Positions 1 to 12,223 are shown, numbered from the stretch's first letter. The stretch is 50,499 bases of DNA from Plantago elongata (GCA_036897095.1 JAYMSP010000466.1:1-50499), one strand, 5' to 3'. The notes: generated from the sequence alone by a model not told the origin. A program made the numbers and translations.

Positions 1-2612
1 TGAAGGATGCAATATATTTAAAAGCATGTATTGATACAAATAATTAACATGTCAAGTATGATAGGACATGATATGAAAATATATCCGACACGATTAATCG
101 TATTTCACTCTTTCTATCGTTAACATAAAAAAACTTAATGATGTATTATTGGATGAAGAAAAATTATCAACCAATATCACGATCAACATTTTTACAAGTA
201 ATTAATTTAGACTATCTTATTTTATTATTTTATCATTATATTTTTATTAATTATTAAAAATAAATTATATTGTATATCATTACCGGTTAATACTAATGTT
301 GGAAAAGAAGATAATACATTAGTTAAAATGATGATGATTATTAATGGGGGGGGCCAAAAGTCAGCCGCCCGCAGTAAAATTGTTGTTGTAATCTTTTCTT
401 CCTTAAATTGCGGTTAAGTAATCTCTTGCGTTGGTCAATTTGTTGCTTTATTTGAGACTAGTAATGACAATACCGCGCATTTGAGACCAGTAGTTTCCTT
501 GCCTTTTTTGTGTCACTTGTTTTGTCAGTAGGTAAAAATTTATTTCAAGTGAAAGATAGGTCATAGGTGTTATCGTCTCACGACTGTTTGGATAGCCTAC
601 CAGTAGCTATTGTTTAATTAACAAAGTGGCGTTTAATTTGGTACGCGTTGCAATCACAAATTGTCCTTTATTATCAATGTGCAAGGCTCGTTGGCAACTA
701 ATCTAGCCAACCGTTATCTTTTTATTCGAGTTGGAAGATTTGAAGCTTGGTCAAGTCTCTTGAGTTGAGTTGAATTGATAATCGTGATAACATAATCGGG
801 TTGTTTTTCATACACTTGAACCCATGCGAGTTGCCGAATCAGTTCTCAAATTTAAGATTTTTTTTTCTTGAGCGAGATCCATTGTGCATTGTGTCTTACT
901 TTGGATAAATCTATTTGTATGTGGGTTAGGTTAAAAGTTACGAGTTATATATGTTTCAATGTGTTTGCCATTAAGTGGCTATTCTAATTAAGTGTGAGTA
1001 AACAAGATAAACAGGGCTGGAGTTTGGGCAAATCGAACTGGGCCTGAGTTTCAAAATATAATATTGGGCCCTTATGGGAGTCTGCCTGTCTGGATTGGGC
1101 TGGACTTGATTATAGTACGGTTCAACAGTTCAATTGTTGAATTCATATGAATTAACCTAATGCACATTAACTTACACTTGGTGATATGGTTCTTCATATT
1201 CTATGGGTGTTGTGTGAATTGGCATAATACACCGAACACTTGATAGATTTTGATTGCTCTTACTGAATTGCAGATTTGCAGGGCAATACTTATTTGAAAT
1301 TTCTCATAATGTATGGATAAATTGGTTTCTCCATTGAATATGAGTATGTGTGTATGCATGAGGCAATGGTTTTGGGCCTGAATAACTCATTGCACTTGTG
1401 CTTTGGGAGCGTGAAGGGCCGGTAACACCCTACAAAACATTGAGCAAAAAACGACCAGCTGCTTTTATGGTCACGCATTGTGGGTGAAAGGACGAATACA
1501 CCCTCACTTAATCCTGGATGAATACAATTTTTCCTGACAATCAAGTACATATCATACGGAGCCAATTTTCTCTTACCATTATGATACGTCACCATAAAAA
1601 ACTATCTCATCTTCTCTCTTCTCTCTTTTAGCTTTCTTCATAACTCTTTCATCTTCTCTCCTCTCTTTTAACCACCCCATCATCGTCCAACCACCCCTCG
1701 ACCACCGTCACACCACCTTCCTTCCACTGCCCACCACAATCACTGCCTCGTTCCACCAAGATCCATCAAGTCCAAACCGCCTCCCCTTACACCACTGTTC
1801 GACCACCCCTCCTCCACCGTCTTCACTGTCCCGATATCCATCCTCACCACCACTCCAACCGCCTCTCTGGCAACAAGAAGAAGAAATTGACGTTACCTCA
1901 AGATCCGTTCTCATCTCGTCTGATATGTATGGATCCGTTCTCACTTTGTCCGATCTGTTCTCTCCTGTTAAAATCTCGTCTAAATCCATGTCCCTCACTC
2001 CGATCTGGTTCAGAAGAAGGTTCTTTTAGAGATGTATGTTGGAACTCTAAAAATACAATTTGACTCTATGATCTTAATGTATATATCAGTGCCCCCATAT
2101 CTTAACCAACTAGTAATATACAATGCTTGTATTATTGACATGTGAAATATAGATTTTTATTATTTTATTAAAAATGTTAATATATTTCAACTATGTTATA
2201 TATAGAATTGAAGATGAATTTTTACTCATGATCTTAATATTATATATTAATTTTGATAGACCTCTACATGAAAATTATAATAACCTTTTAAGTCTATCAT
2301 GGAGCTTTACATGTACATTTTGATTGTATCACGAATCTGTATTTGTCCAATTAAATTTGATATTGGAATCCGTAGTATATAGTCCGATTATATCATTATT
2401 AATATAAAATACAGTATACATGTATAAAACTTAATTTTAAAACAATAAAAATACACTTCGACTGAATATTTGGACAATACGAAAAGTTACAAAAATAAAA
2501 TGTGAACAAATATCTAAAAATTGAAAAAGAATAGTTATTATGTATCACAAAGTTTTAAGTGAAAAGTTATCTAGATAACTTATTTAGAGAAGATCTATGT
2601 GTTATCAACATA
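1..2612. other. Gene-free AT-rich stretch
   Basis: No supported gene. Open frames at 1290-1595 and 1708-1998 on the minus strand match no family I know. On the plus strand, about 1600-2000 is strongly pyrimidine-rich (CT and CCACC runs), like a 5' leader or a decayed transposon end, but no coding exon follows. A run of eight or nine G lies near 346-354. Confidence 0.5.
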
Positions 2613-2854
2613 TTCTCTCCGTTCCTTAAAAATATTGCTATATGCACAAATTTTAAGGAGTTTAATTAAAAAATGGTTTGTATAGATAAACTAATAAGTG
2701 TATAATAAAGTGTAAGAAACATAAATGATGAAGTATGAAAGTAATTGATAAAAATATTAATAGGTGGGATTTTTTTCATAAAAGGAAATAAAAAACTTCA
2801 ATTGAAACGTCCAAAATGAAAAAAAGATGGAAAGAAATCTTTGAACGGAGGGAG
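2613..2854. mobile_element. Stowaway-like MITE (Tc1/Mariner type)
   Basis: A 242-bp non-coding element has terminal inverted repeats of the CTCCCTCCGTTC type. The left end reads TTCTCTCCGTTC and the right end is GAACGGAGGGAG, matching at 10 of 12 positions. It is flanked by the dinucleotide TA on both sides, the Stowaway target duplication. The interior is AT-rich with no coding capacity. Confidence 0.7.
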
Positions 2855-2960
2855 TAATTACCAAAATTTATTAATCAAAACGTCTATATTGTTTGGAGTT
2901 TAGGGCTCGGGGTTCTAGGGTTTAAAACTTGAGGCTTTGAGTTTAGGGTTTAGTGTTTTA

Positions 2961-3107
2961 GGGTTGATTGCACTGGCATTTAAATGTCTCCATTTGGCTT
3001 GGTGAATAGTGATTTGGTCTAAAATACACTTCAAATACCACATTTCAATTCCATTTCAAATACAATTTCACCAAAATCACTATTCAAATGTCATGCCAAT
3101 CAGCCCC
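2961..3107. mobile_element. Tourist-like MITE, copy A
   Basis: A 147-bp element ends in CCAATCAGCCCC and begins GGGTTGATTG. It is flanked by TTA on both sides (2958-2960 and 3108-3110), the 3-bp target duplication of PIF/Harbinger-derived MITEs. The interior ('tttggtctaaaatacacttc') is shared with three other copies in this window, at 13246, 20082 and 48162. The left terminus has diverged from the consensus GGGGCTGATTGGCATGGCA. Confidence 0.75.
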
Positions 3108-6100
3108 TTAATGGTTGTGACTAGTTATATTTTGTTGTGCTGACAAAACCAATTAGGAGATGGGGAGGATGGGGAGGTTGTTGGTGCAATATCATGGCGT
3201 GACTATTGATTTGTCACAGTTTTTATTTTCTCCACTGAGAGATCAATATAAGTGTTATTAAAATAATTATCAACATTATTATATAAAATGTCATATATTA
3301 TTTGGGATTTAGGGTTTCTTGTTCAAGGTTTAGGATTGAAGGCTTAGGAGTTAACGTTTAGTTAAAAAAATAATGATAATATAATTTAATATATAACTAC
3401 ATCCAGTACTTAACATAATACAAAACAAAGTGATTTAATTATCAATTAACAAGTGAAGATGACACTATTGCAACACAAATGCATGTTTTGGGATAGATCG
3501 AAAATCAATAAGAGGACAAAGAAAAAAAATAGGAGATATTATCCAATCTTTTAAAATTAGTCTTTATTTTTGAGTTTCTAAAATGGTACTAAAATTTATA
3601 ACGTTTGAAATATAGTCAAGATTGATATTTATTTGTAGAGGACGAAAAAACATAAAAATCGATATAAATTAATTTCAATCATTCAGTCCGTTTGAAACCT
3701 GTAAATCCATATAAATTCATAAACCTATGTAAATTTTAAAAATACAAGAAGATTATCCACCCCTGAAAAATACAAGTTCAGGTCACTTTCAGTCGTACGT
3801 AAATCAAAGGAATAAAATGGAAAACGCCATTTTTGGCAAAACGTGAGGGCAAGATGGGCAGTTTGTTGAGTCTCAAAGGTATCAGTCGTTATTTGTTAAT
3901 TTTGTGAGTTACGTGGTTGTTGGTGGCACTTTGACGCTCCAACTAGTTGGTGGCACTAATTTTCCATTGTGCTTTAGCCTCGGACCTAAGCCAACTGTTA
4001 AGATGGAAAGATTTCAGTGCGAGACTATCATGCATCCCATTGAAACGGGGTGAAAACGGCCATCTGGGTAATTTATCTAGCAACATTTGTATATCGTTAA
4101 AAGAAGTATATAATTTAAGACATTTATATTCTCAACGTTGACATTTTAATTCATAGCATAACTAAATTTACTGATATGTAAAAGAAATGTCTCTAAATAA
4201 GTTATATATAGAACGTCTCTCAGTATTATGATTAAGGATTTCGAACAATAAAAATCCTATATTCGTGCAATAGCAGCAGCGATTAGGTATTAGGATATGG
4301 CGTACACGAAAGAAAATAGTGCATTCATCAATAATTTATGAATATTTCTTTGAGGATAGGGAAGTATTAAAAAAAATATTTATTCGTACAAGTGCTCAAA
4401 CTCATGCTATTTGTGTGGATGTTCATTGTGAGGTTTGGAAAGGTTGGGGCTTGGGAGCATATGTGGGTATTTAGGTTAATTCTTTTAATTCTCGCTTTGG
4501 TATACACTTTACTTTTATTGGTTGTACTTTGTCGGACATTGAATTGCTATCCAATTTGTTTTCTCAATAAATAGTGTAGATCACATTCTACGTGCAATGT
4601 GCTATATCTTAATCTAATTCATCGTACGATTCGTGTTAAAGGTTTTGATCATTGATGCATTTAGTTTATCTTCATTATATGAGTCTATATCTTCATCTTT
4701 AAAAGAAAACGAGGAAATCGACGCCACAAGAAATCTTGAGTTTTCATGGAGATCAAGGAAATTCGGTTACAAATAAGAACATGTGCACACAAAAATCTTT
4801 GGCAAAAATGTCTCCTCTTATCATAATATGGATATTTTTATCGAAAGTTAAACTAATATTGTATCCAATTCTCATGATCAAGGAAGTAAAACATTATATT
4901 AAACAATTGACGGCGTGTCTTATTGAACACGAATAACATATGCTATGTTATGTATGAGAGTGTTTTGTGGCAAGATCTATCTACATGTCCTGTTATACAC
5001 TTAAATAGTATAACTTCGACATCTTTATATTTAAAAATATATTCTTATCTATCAATATTTCTCTGTGTTAAAATAAATGGAACCATTGAAACCTTCATAA
5101 AACCATTAAAGAACGAATATAAAAAAGAAAAGGAAAGAACATATAAGTAAAAATGTTGATTTTTGGTTGAATATGTAATTGAAAAACTTTAATACTGTAT
5201 TTATTTGACCTTTTCGTAAAGATTAGAATTGAGGGGGTTTAGATCATATCGATGTGAAATGTAGGAGTGGTTCATGAATATTATTATACTTTAATTTGCT
5301 TTTGTCACTGGTTAATTTTAAATAACTAGTGTAGTGCATATATGGGAAAATACAATTATTCGTACTTATTTTAAAGTATAAATTCGATTATACTCCTCAC
5401 CCAAATTAGATAAAATCTTTACTTATGTAAACTCTACATTTCACCAAAAGATTTACGGTTTGTCATTTTTTATGTTACGTGAAAATGTTTACATGTACTT
5501 AAGTGCATATGAGAATTTAATAATTACACTCTTTTATATTTTATTGTCTTTATTACTTTTTATAATCTAATAATACTACATAATCAATATAAATGTTTTT
5601 TTCACTTATTTTAAATTAATAAGTGTATCAATATCAATTAATATACACCTTAATCAAGCTAAACTAATACATTGGATTTAACTTGAAGTATTATGCGACC
5701 CCGATTGCTCGTAGCCCCAATTAATTTTAACTATTAATGAATTTAAATGTATCTTTAATTAGTTTACACTAAATTAAACTAGCAAATATTGTGAACAAAG
5801 GGAAAGAAAAACTTCACCCACAATTTAAGCCAAACCGAATATTATTACACTAATTCAATCAAAATTACAACTATAATTGTTGACTTTGCACACCATACTT
5901 CATGTTTATTTAATACAAGTTCCAGTATATGATATTGCAATACAATCAAACTTATAATCACTATAATATCCCACCATTTCACAATACAATTATTATTTTT
6001 CTTACTTTATCACCACAACTTATACCAAACATATTAATATAATAGTATTATTTAATAATAGTTACGTCACCATTATAATATTATTATTTAATCACTTAAA

Positions 6101-6117
6101 CCACATCATCGTCCAAA
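3108..6117. other. Gene-free intergenic stretch
   Basis: AT-rich with only short spurious frames (75 codons or fewer). 3300-3360 has degenerate TTTAGGG-like words, as does 2880-2960. The part next to 6118 is presumably the 3' flank of the ERF gene. No transposon ends could be placed. Confidence 0.5.
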
Positions 6118-6807
6118 TCAATTTCCCGGAGGAGGCAGGCCGAGATCCAAATTGAGATTGACTGACTTGTTGTTAGTCGGAGTTTTTGGCTCCTCATCTA
6201 TAACCGTAGAAGAGGAATCCGAGACGCTATGAGTGTCTTCGTCGCCTCCTTCTTCTGCAACACCACCAAACCGAAAGCAATTCATCAGATCCACAATTTC
6301 CCTTCGTGATTGTGGTCCAAGGCGAAGCATAGTAGTAGCCGGACCATGCATGATACCAGTATAGCCATCTGCAGCATCTTGGGCCACAGTAGGAGCTGAT
6401 TGGAATGGATTGAAGTAAGGTAGAGAAATCCTTACTTGATTTTCAGGCGAGGGGGGTGGTGACTTGAATTGAAGCACAGCCGGCTGAGAGGATTGTGGTG
6501 GCGGTTGCGCCTCCGCCGCCACCTGTATGGCTGGATCAATAATGTTGTTGACTCGGGCAAGGCTCGGGTGTTCGATTAAAGGGACTGGAAAATTGGTTCT
6601 CGTATTGGGACCACGAAATTGGCGTGCCGCCTTGTCATAAGCCAAGGCAGCCAGCTCAGCAGTGTCAAATGTGCCTAGCCAAACACGACGTTTTTTGACT
6701 GGATCACGGATCTCAGCCGCATACCTTCCCCAAGTCCTCCTCCTAACACCACGGTAATGAACTCCGTTGTCATTTGGAGACACGGGTTTGATGGTTTTGG
6801 GAGCCAT
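6118..6807 (-). CDS. ERF transcriptional repressor with EAR motif (ERF4-like), copy 1
   Basis: Intronless gene for a 229-aa AP2/ERF transcription factor of the class II (group VIII) repressor type. The single AP2 domain covers about residues 17-74 (YRGV...[11 protein letters not shown]...RVWLGTFDT...TNFP). It has the Ala and Asp typical of the ERF rather than the DREB subfamily, so GCC-box binding is expected. The C-terminus has a Ser/Asp-rich stretch and then [12 protein letters not shown], an LxLxL/EAR repression motif that recruits co-repressors. Start: the frame runs open to 6843 but has no ATG there, and MAPKTIK at 6807 is the first Met. A TATA box lies about 66 bp upstream. Oddity: the normally near-invariant RPWGR of the AP2 domain is RTWGR here. 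A tandem paralogue lies at 11513-12148 on the same strand. The family call is secure; orthology to ERF4 rather than ERF3, 7 or 8 is not. Confidence 0.93.
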   Translation of the reverse strand: MAPKTIKPVSPNDNGVHYRGVRRRTWGRYAAEIRDPVKKRRVWLGTFDTAELAALAYDKAARQFRGPNTRTNFPVPLIEHPSLARVNNIIDPAIQVAAEAQPPPQSSQPAVLQFKSPPPSPENQVRISLPYFNPFQSAPTVAQDAADGYTGIMHGPATTMLRLGPQSRREIVDLMNCFRFGGVAEEGGDEDTHSVSDSSSTVIDEEPKTPTNNKSVNLNLDLGLPPPGN

Positions 6808-6872
6808 TATACAAATGGGGGAGTTATATCTCTGTGGTGACAAATTGTGAATTACAAATGAGTGTTGGTGGG

Positions 6873-6880
6873 TATTTATA
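6873..6880 (-). promoter_or_regulatory. TATA box of ERF copy 1
   Basis: TATAAATA on the minus strand, 66-73 bp upstream of the ATG at 6807, implying a leader of only about 35-40 nt. The following ACCCACC is also seen after the TATA box of the paralogue (ACCCACT), so the core promoter is conserved between the copies. Confidence 0.7.
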
Positions 6881-7339
6881 GGAGCACCTGGATGGGGCTC
6901 AATGACATGCGGTAGTATAGATTGTGCTTGTAATGTGGCCTTTTTAGTTGTCTTTTGGAAAAAATTATCTCCTTTGATTTATTGTTTTTGTTCTAAAATT
7001 ATTTTTGGGATTCTGGTGATATTGATAATAGCATCAAAGTTTTTATGAAATCAAAATGATGGATATTGTTGTAATTGAGAATTTATTAGTAGCTATCCTA
7101 AAAGAATGTTGGAGGAGTAAACATGTAGTGCATTTTATTCAAGGTTATGAGAATTTTACTTCTTTTGTTAGGATTTATAATTAGTTTTATGATTGAGGTT
7201 TCTTGTAATTACAAAGATAATAAATGGTAGTTGCAATAATTAGGTGTATGTGATCAACTAATCAAGGGTAGATTTGATTTGGGTTTTAAATGAGTTAGTT
7301 TTACTTATAAAGCATAATGAGTAAGATGTATTAATGATT

Positions 7340-8529
7340 GTAAACGATTGACGGGTTGTCGTGTTGCTAATAGATATGGTCGTGTTTCTTGGATGAGTTA
7401 TTTACTTTTCGTATTGCAACGACAAATATTTAGGAATATAAGTTATTGTGACATCATGATATGCAATCTTTGTTGTATTAAATTAACGACCAACATTTGG
7501 ATAAGTAAGAAAAGAATGAATGAAACAGTGACAGTTTGTCGTATTCGAGATGATAGTCGGATGTGACATCATGTTCAAATGTGTCCGTTGCAAGGGTTAT
7601 CTATTTGTCGTTTAGACATTTATATTGTATTACATTGACAGTTAATAAATATGTGGGTTGGGAGTGTCGGAACGAACGACACCTGCCCATAAATGAGTTA
7701 TCTAGCTAGTTGTCGTAATGTACATATGTCTATCATATTGTAATTTCATTGTGAATAATCACGGATATCCCGGGTAGTTGGTAACATATTTAAACATGTA
7801 CGAACATGACTCATTAACAAAACATAACATTTTTGTCGTATAATCTAACTTCATGAACAATCCATGAGATGCGAGAAGGAGAAAAGAAATGAGGCAATTG
7901 AAAGTGTGTCGTATCGAACATGAATGTGATAAGAAGTTCTTCATATGCAATTTTTGTCGTATTAAGCTAACAACCAACATCCGAAAAGTGAGAAAATAAT
8001 ACATGAAACAAGTGATGGCTTGTCGTATTCAGGATGAATGTCAAATGTGACATCATGTACAAATGACATTCGTGGCAAGAGTTATTTATTGTATGATTAT
8101 ACATGTATATCATATTGTATGGGCATCTTAATTAGTCATGAAGGCCAAGAGTGTGTCAAATCGAATTGGCATATTCTCTAAATTGGTCATCTAGTTGTCG
8201 TAATGTACATATATATCGTATTGAAATGGCATCATGAATAACACATAGATTTGGGAAAGTTGTTACCAATCGAAACATGCACGAACATGGCTCATTTAAT
8301 GAAACTAATATGTTTGTTGCTATTTGCATTTTTTGTTAAATTAATCTAACATCCCGAACGATCCTTGAGGTGCGGGGAAGTAAAAAAATTAATGAATCAA
8401 TTGAAGGTGTGATGTAAATGTGATCAAAAGTTACGAGCCTGTGTTTTGTGCCAAGAATTATCTACCTATCTTATAATGAATTTGTGTTGTATTGCACTGA
8501 CATATTAATTAGCAATCAATTAGATTTGT
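7340..8529. repeat. Degenerate ~485-500 bp tandem repeats with recurrent TTGTCGTA
   Basis: Blocks recur with a period near 485-500 bp: TGCAATC/TTTTTG.CGTATTAA at 7462 and 7946; TGTCGTAATGTACAT at 7711 and 8196; AATCTAAC at 7842 and 8343; ACATGTACGAACATG-like blocks near 7794 and 8276. About 2.4 copies are present, each well diverged. The octamer TTGTCGTA or close variants recurs many times within a unit. No coding frame is preserved across units, so this is non-coding. Confidence 0.7.
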
Positions 8530-8915
8530 GCAAGTTAGAATTTATGGAACTTCTTAGCAAATATTCTATTCTTGTCGTGATATGTGCATTACTGTCATAT
8601 TAAACTAGCTTGCAGGATCACGAAAATCTGAAAAGTAGTAAATAAACGACAAACCTATAATAATCGCTGTCTTTTTAACATATTCCTTGTTTACCGCCAT
8701 ACATTATGTCGCTCCAAACAAAGCAAGTTAGAATTTATGGAACTTCTTAGCAAATATTCTATTCTTGTCGTGATATGTGCATTACTATCATATTAAACTA
8801 GTTTGCAGGATCACGAAAATCTGAAAAGTAGTAAATAAACGACAAACCTATAATAATCACTGTCTTTTTAACATATTCCTTGTCTACCGCCATACATTAT
8901 GTCGCTCCAAACAAA
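8530..8915. repeat. 193-bp direct tandem duplication
   Basis: Two adjacent copies (8530-8722 and 8723-8915) start GCAAGTTAGAATTTATGG and end GTCGCTCCAAACAAA. I count about four substitutions and no indels, so the duplication is recent. The unit contains TTGTCGTGATATGTGCATTA, related to the TTGTCGTAATGTACAT block of the older repeats just upstream. Confidence 0.93.
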
Positions 8916-9617
8916 ATTTAGTAATAAATGTACGTAATGATTACTTGACTTGCGTATTTAATATATTAAACAATTGAAAAACGCTTTAGTTCTAACAATA
9001 AATAACCAAACTTTCTCCTTTGTGTAAGATTATTACATGTGTAATACATTTTACTTATATTGTACACAAACGCACGTAACAAATTAAAGTTAGCTGTTAT
9101 ATGAAGTGCCACTTCAATGCAAGCGTCGATGCCAAGTTAAAGTGTGTAGGGCACATTCTCTTCCTGCCAAAAAATTCTATTACAGTATATTCGTTACTTA
9201 TATGCATGTATATGATGAAAAATATCTCACTGTTAGAACACAACTCTTGATGGAGTTATTTGTATGATGTGATAACAAACATTGCACTAATACACACCCA
9301 ACATGAAAAATATGTACTATAATTAGGCCTTGGGTAAACTTTTAAAATCCATATTTACAATTATAAATTAAAATATTACCTTCTATTTTATGATATTAAA
9401 AAAGTTAATTACATATAACTTTTAGAATAATGCCAGTATTATTTTAAAGCATCTTTAATCAGTGAATAGTGCACACAACCAACATTTCGTTTTTAAAACA
9501 GGAAGCAATGTTTTTATTATTACCTTTTTCTTTATTTTATTTTTATAATATTGAAAAATAAATGGATTTTAAATTTCATTTTACTCTATCCTCTTTGCAT
9601 ACTATGTGGAAGTAAAA
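8916..9617. other. Intergenic stretch, nothing recognised
   Basis: AT-rich sequence between the tandem duplication and the LINE insertion. No gene, repeat boundary or regulatory site could be supported. Confidence 0.5.
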
Positions 9618-9628
9618 GTAAAATTATA

Positions 9629-10469
9629 TTTCTAACAATACTACTACATTCCGGGGAGGCCATGATTCGCATAAAAGCAAATGGTATTCCGCAAAATCCA
9701 TGTTTCACAAACTGTTTCGGTGAAAGCGAGCTTGAGGAGCTCTGTCCGCCACCCTTTACCTCTAGTGCGACGCAAAATCCACAAAAGTTCGATTGTCCAT
9801 TCTCTCGGTATGCGCTTAATCCCAAGCATGTCGAGAACTCCTTTCCAGATACTAGAAGTCACCGTGCAGTGATAGATGGCTCAGTGTCTCCGGTGCCTAG
9901 CAAAAACATCAATCTGATGTAGGCATCATTCCAAACCGGACAAGTCTGTCCTTAGTAGCAAGCTTCTCATGGCAGGCCAACCAACTGGTCAGTTGCGCAC
10001 GCGGCCTTGCTGGATTCTTATAGAAGATAGTTCTCCACGGTACCAAGTTACCCGAGTCATGCAAATCACGATAAATGATCCCAGTCTTGAACTTGGGGAG
10101 CATCAACATGGTATCCCAACAGACAATGTGTTGGGTAATCCCACGACACTCATTATTCCTTTAAAGATCCATGAACATGAATTCGGAATCTCGGCAGTCA
10201 TCATATTGATTTGCGGCGTATAATAAATATGCATGTTGAGAACTATATATATTTGTGACCCAAAGATTATCCGGTTTGCCACATATTGTTGTTAGCATAG
10301 CCTGGGAAGTTCCGGATTTGAGAACTCATGTTGAGAACTTATTGGTAGTTTAGTTTTTCCTTACTTTTTTTGTTATTAATAATTTAGGCTGGATCGTTTA
10401 TGATCGCCTCATGTTTTATATTTATTTTTTAGGATAATGAAATTACATCTAGTTAAAAAAAAAAAAAAA
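9629..10469. mobile_element. 5'-truncated LINE with inverted 5' part (twin-primed)
   Basis: The left part (about 9629-10245) codes on the minus strand for remnants of a plant LINE ORF2 C-terminus. Visible pieces are IPNSCSWIFKGIM, then a zinc-binding RT domain (zf-RVT) with WRTIFYKNPARPRAQLTSWL and KLATKDRLVRFGM, then a CxFC segment. Stops and frameshifts interrupt it. The right part (about 10250-10469) instead runs in plus orientation. It ends in a LINE-like 3' tail (GATAATGAAATTACATCTAG) and about 15-16 A residues. Flanks are GTAAAATTATA (9618-9628) and GTAGAATTATA (10470-10480), matching at 10 of 11 positions as an aged target-site duplication. An inverted 5' segment before a direct poly(A) 3' segment is the signature of twin priming. 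Confidence 0.75.
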
Positions 10470-10576
10470 GTAGAATTATACCATTACTTTTCGATGATAG
10501 TTGGGTCATGATGATATTAGTTACACTGTGATAGATGAACGATATATTCTTACTTTCTCGTCCATTTGATAAATGG

Positions 10577-10800
10577 GAAAAGATAATTCGCGAACTGGAA
10601 GCGGCGATTTTACCTCATCATAAGTCGTAATATAGCTGCGTTACGGTCTATTCTGTGGAATTTATTCAATAAGATAACGACATGTAAATGTGATTGTGTA
10701 CGTGTTGCTCCTATAGTCCTATGTTGTGATTGTAGTAGCCGCCAAATTTCTTCCTCCCGGTCTGCCAAAACCACTGGTTTTTATGTGACGCCATCATCAA
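10577..10800. repeat. Non-coding block duplicated at the ERF pair, copy A
   Basis: About 224 bp aligns with 13676-13903. Shared words include GGAAGCGGCG, CTCATCATAA.TCGTAA, GGCTGCGTTA/GCTGCGTTACGGTC, TTAT.CAATAAG and TACGTGTTG, plus a 15-bp palindrome (10767-10781). The block lies about 3.8 kb upstream of ERF copy 1 and 0.7 kb downstream of ERF copy 2. No reading frame is shared. It is either a conserved regulatory block or a leftover of the segmental duplication that made the gene pair. Confidence 0.75.
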
Positions 10801-11512
10801 TTTGTATTCTAGCTAATTTTAACTCTAAGTTTGTTGAGAGTTTTTCCGGTTCTTGGTCTTTAAAGTATCTTTAACTTAATGAGTGTGTGAGTCAAAATGG
10901 TCACTGTATGTATGATATGGAGTAAAGCAATTAATATTCCTCAACTTTGTATGGGCTCTTCTTAATAGAATACATAGAGGAGATGTCAGATGATAATAAA
11001 GGATGAAATGATAGTATTTACATAGGCCTTAAAACAAATTGAAAATAAATATAAAAAATTCAATTCGAGTGAGTAATTGTTTTCATATGATCTGGTACAA
11101 TCTGATCATTTTGTTCACTAGTTTGGAGTTTGGACCATAGGAACTGTTGAATCAGCTTAGTGCACAAATTATCATCGCTTGCATTTTGCAATGTTAAGGA
11201 CTAGAACACTTGTTAATCAAATGCTAAATGCTACATAAAACACTAGCCAAACAATACTGCCTTCGCACTTCTCATTAGGGAAAATACATAAATAAAACCA
11301 GCGCTAGAATGCTGAAAAAGGACAGCGTTTGAAACTTTTAACACAAACACCGTCCCAATACCATACCTTACTTTAATTACACAAGACCAAAAGTCCACAA
11401 GACCACAACTATACCAATTATAATTACTTCACTTTACCATGCATTATCAACATTTTTATTTAACTAAAGATCAGATACTTCCACCATGCACATCTTCCTC
11501 CCAAATCATCAA
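10801..11512. other. 3' flank of ERF copy 2
   Basis: AT-rich. Presumably contains the 3' UTR of the minus-strand ERF gene ending at 11513. No other feature seen. Confidence 0.5.
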
Positions 11513-12148
11513 TCAATTCTCCGGTGGAGGCATGTTCAGATCCAGATTGAGATTAACCGACTTGCCCCTGGTCGGAGTTTTCGGCATCTCCATCGTAACC
11601 GATGACGAATCCGACTCACTCTGAGAATCCTCACCACCACCAAAACGAACCATGTTCATCATCTCCGCAATCTCACGACGCGACTCGGTCCCGAGACGCA
11701 GCATAGTAGCCGTCTGCACCGGCATGATCTTGACAGATTCACCTGCAACAACCGGCGCCACAGCAGGCGCCGCTCGGATCTGACTGTAGTACTGGTAAGG
11801 GAACTTCACTTGGCGCGCCGCCGCCGCCGCCTTAGGCGGTGGCGGAGCTACCTGGTTTGACGACTCAATAGTGCTGCTGGTTCGACTAGGGCTCCCATTG
11901 CCGATAATCTCCTCAGGAGGTGGCGGAAAGTTCGTTTTCGCCTTGGCGCCACGGAACTGGCGTGCGGCCTTGTCGTAAGCCTTAGCGGCGAGCTCACCGG
12001 TGTCAAATGTGCCGAGCCAAACGCGACATTTTTTTATCGGGTCACGGATCTCGGCCGCGTACCTTCCCCAGGGCCTCTTTCGGACACCGCGGTAGCGAAC
12101 TCGGTTGTCGTTTTGTGGCGCGGTAGATTTGGTCGTCTTGCGAGCCAT
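11513..12148 (-). CDS. ERF transcriptional repressor with EAR motif (ERF4-like), copy 2
   Basis: Intronless gene for a 211-aa AP2/ERF protein. The AP2 domain (about residues 18-75) keeps the canonical [14 protein letters not shown] and [10 protein letters not shown] serine-rich QSESDSSS segment precedes [12 protein letters not shown], the DLNxPP form of the EAR repression motif, much as AtERF4 ends. A mid C-terminal segment [20 protein letters not shown] is shared with copy 1 ([19 protein letters not shown]) and marks the pair as close paralogues. Start: the frame is open to 12259, but that part includes the TATA box and has no ATG; MARKTTK at 12148 is the first Met. Expected role: GCC-box-binding active repressor in ethylene, jasmonate, ABA or stress responses. 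The two genes are about 4.7 kb apart (end to start), in the same orientation. Confidence 0.95.
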   Translation of the reverse strand: MARKTTKSTAPQNDNRVRYRGVRKRPWGRYAAEIRDPIKKCRVWLGTFDTGELAAKAYDKAARQFRGAKAKTNFPPPPEEIIGNGSPSRTSSTIESSNQVAPPPPKAAAAARQVKFPYQYYSQIRAAPAVAPVVAGESVKIMPVQTATMLRLGTESRREIAEMMNMVRFGGGEDSQSESDSSSVTMEMPKTPTRGKSVNLNLDLNMPPPEN

Positions 12149-12223
12149 TACAGTACAAGCTGAATTGGAGAGTAGTGATTTTGTTTGTGTGATGGCTGTG
12201 AATTGGAAATGAATTGGAGTGGG

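Noticed and set aside
1290..1595. 101-codon open frame on the minus strand
   Set aside because: No family resemblance, no gene context, and the length is within chance for this region. It may be old retroelement sequence.
1708..1998. 96-codon Gly/Asp-rich frame on the minus strand
   Set aside because: It is the complement of a low-complexity CT/CCACC tract on the plus strand, which opens a frame by composition alone.
2880..2960. Interstitial telomeric repeat (TTTAGGG words; also 3300-3360)
   Set aside because: The words are irregular and spaced, with no tandem array of three or more perfect units.
6808..6843. Upstream extension of ERF copy 1
   Set aside because: It has no ATG, and a TATA box lies only about 30 bp further up.
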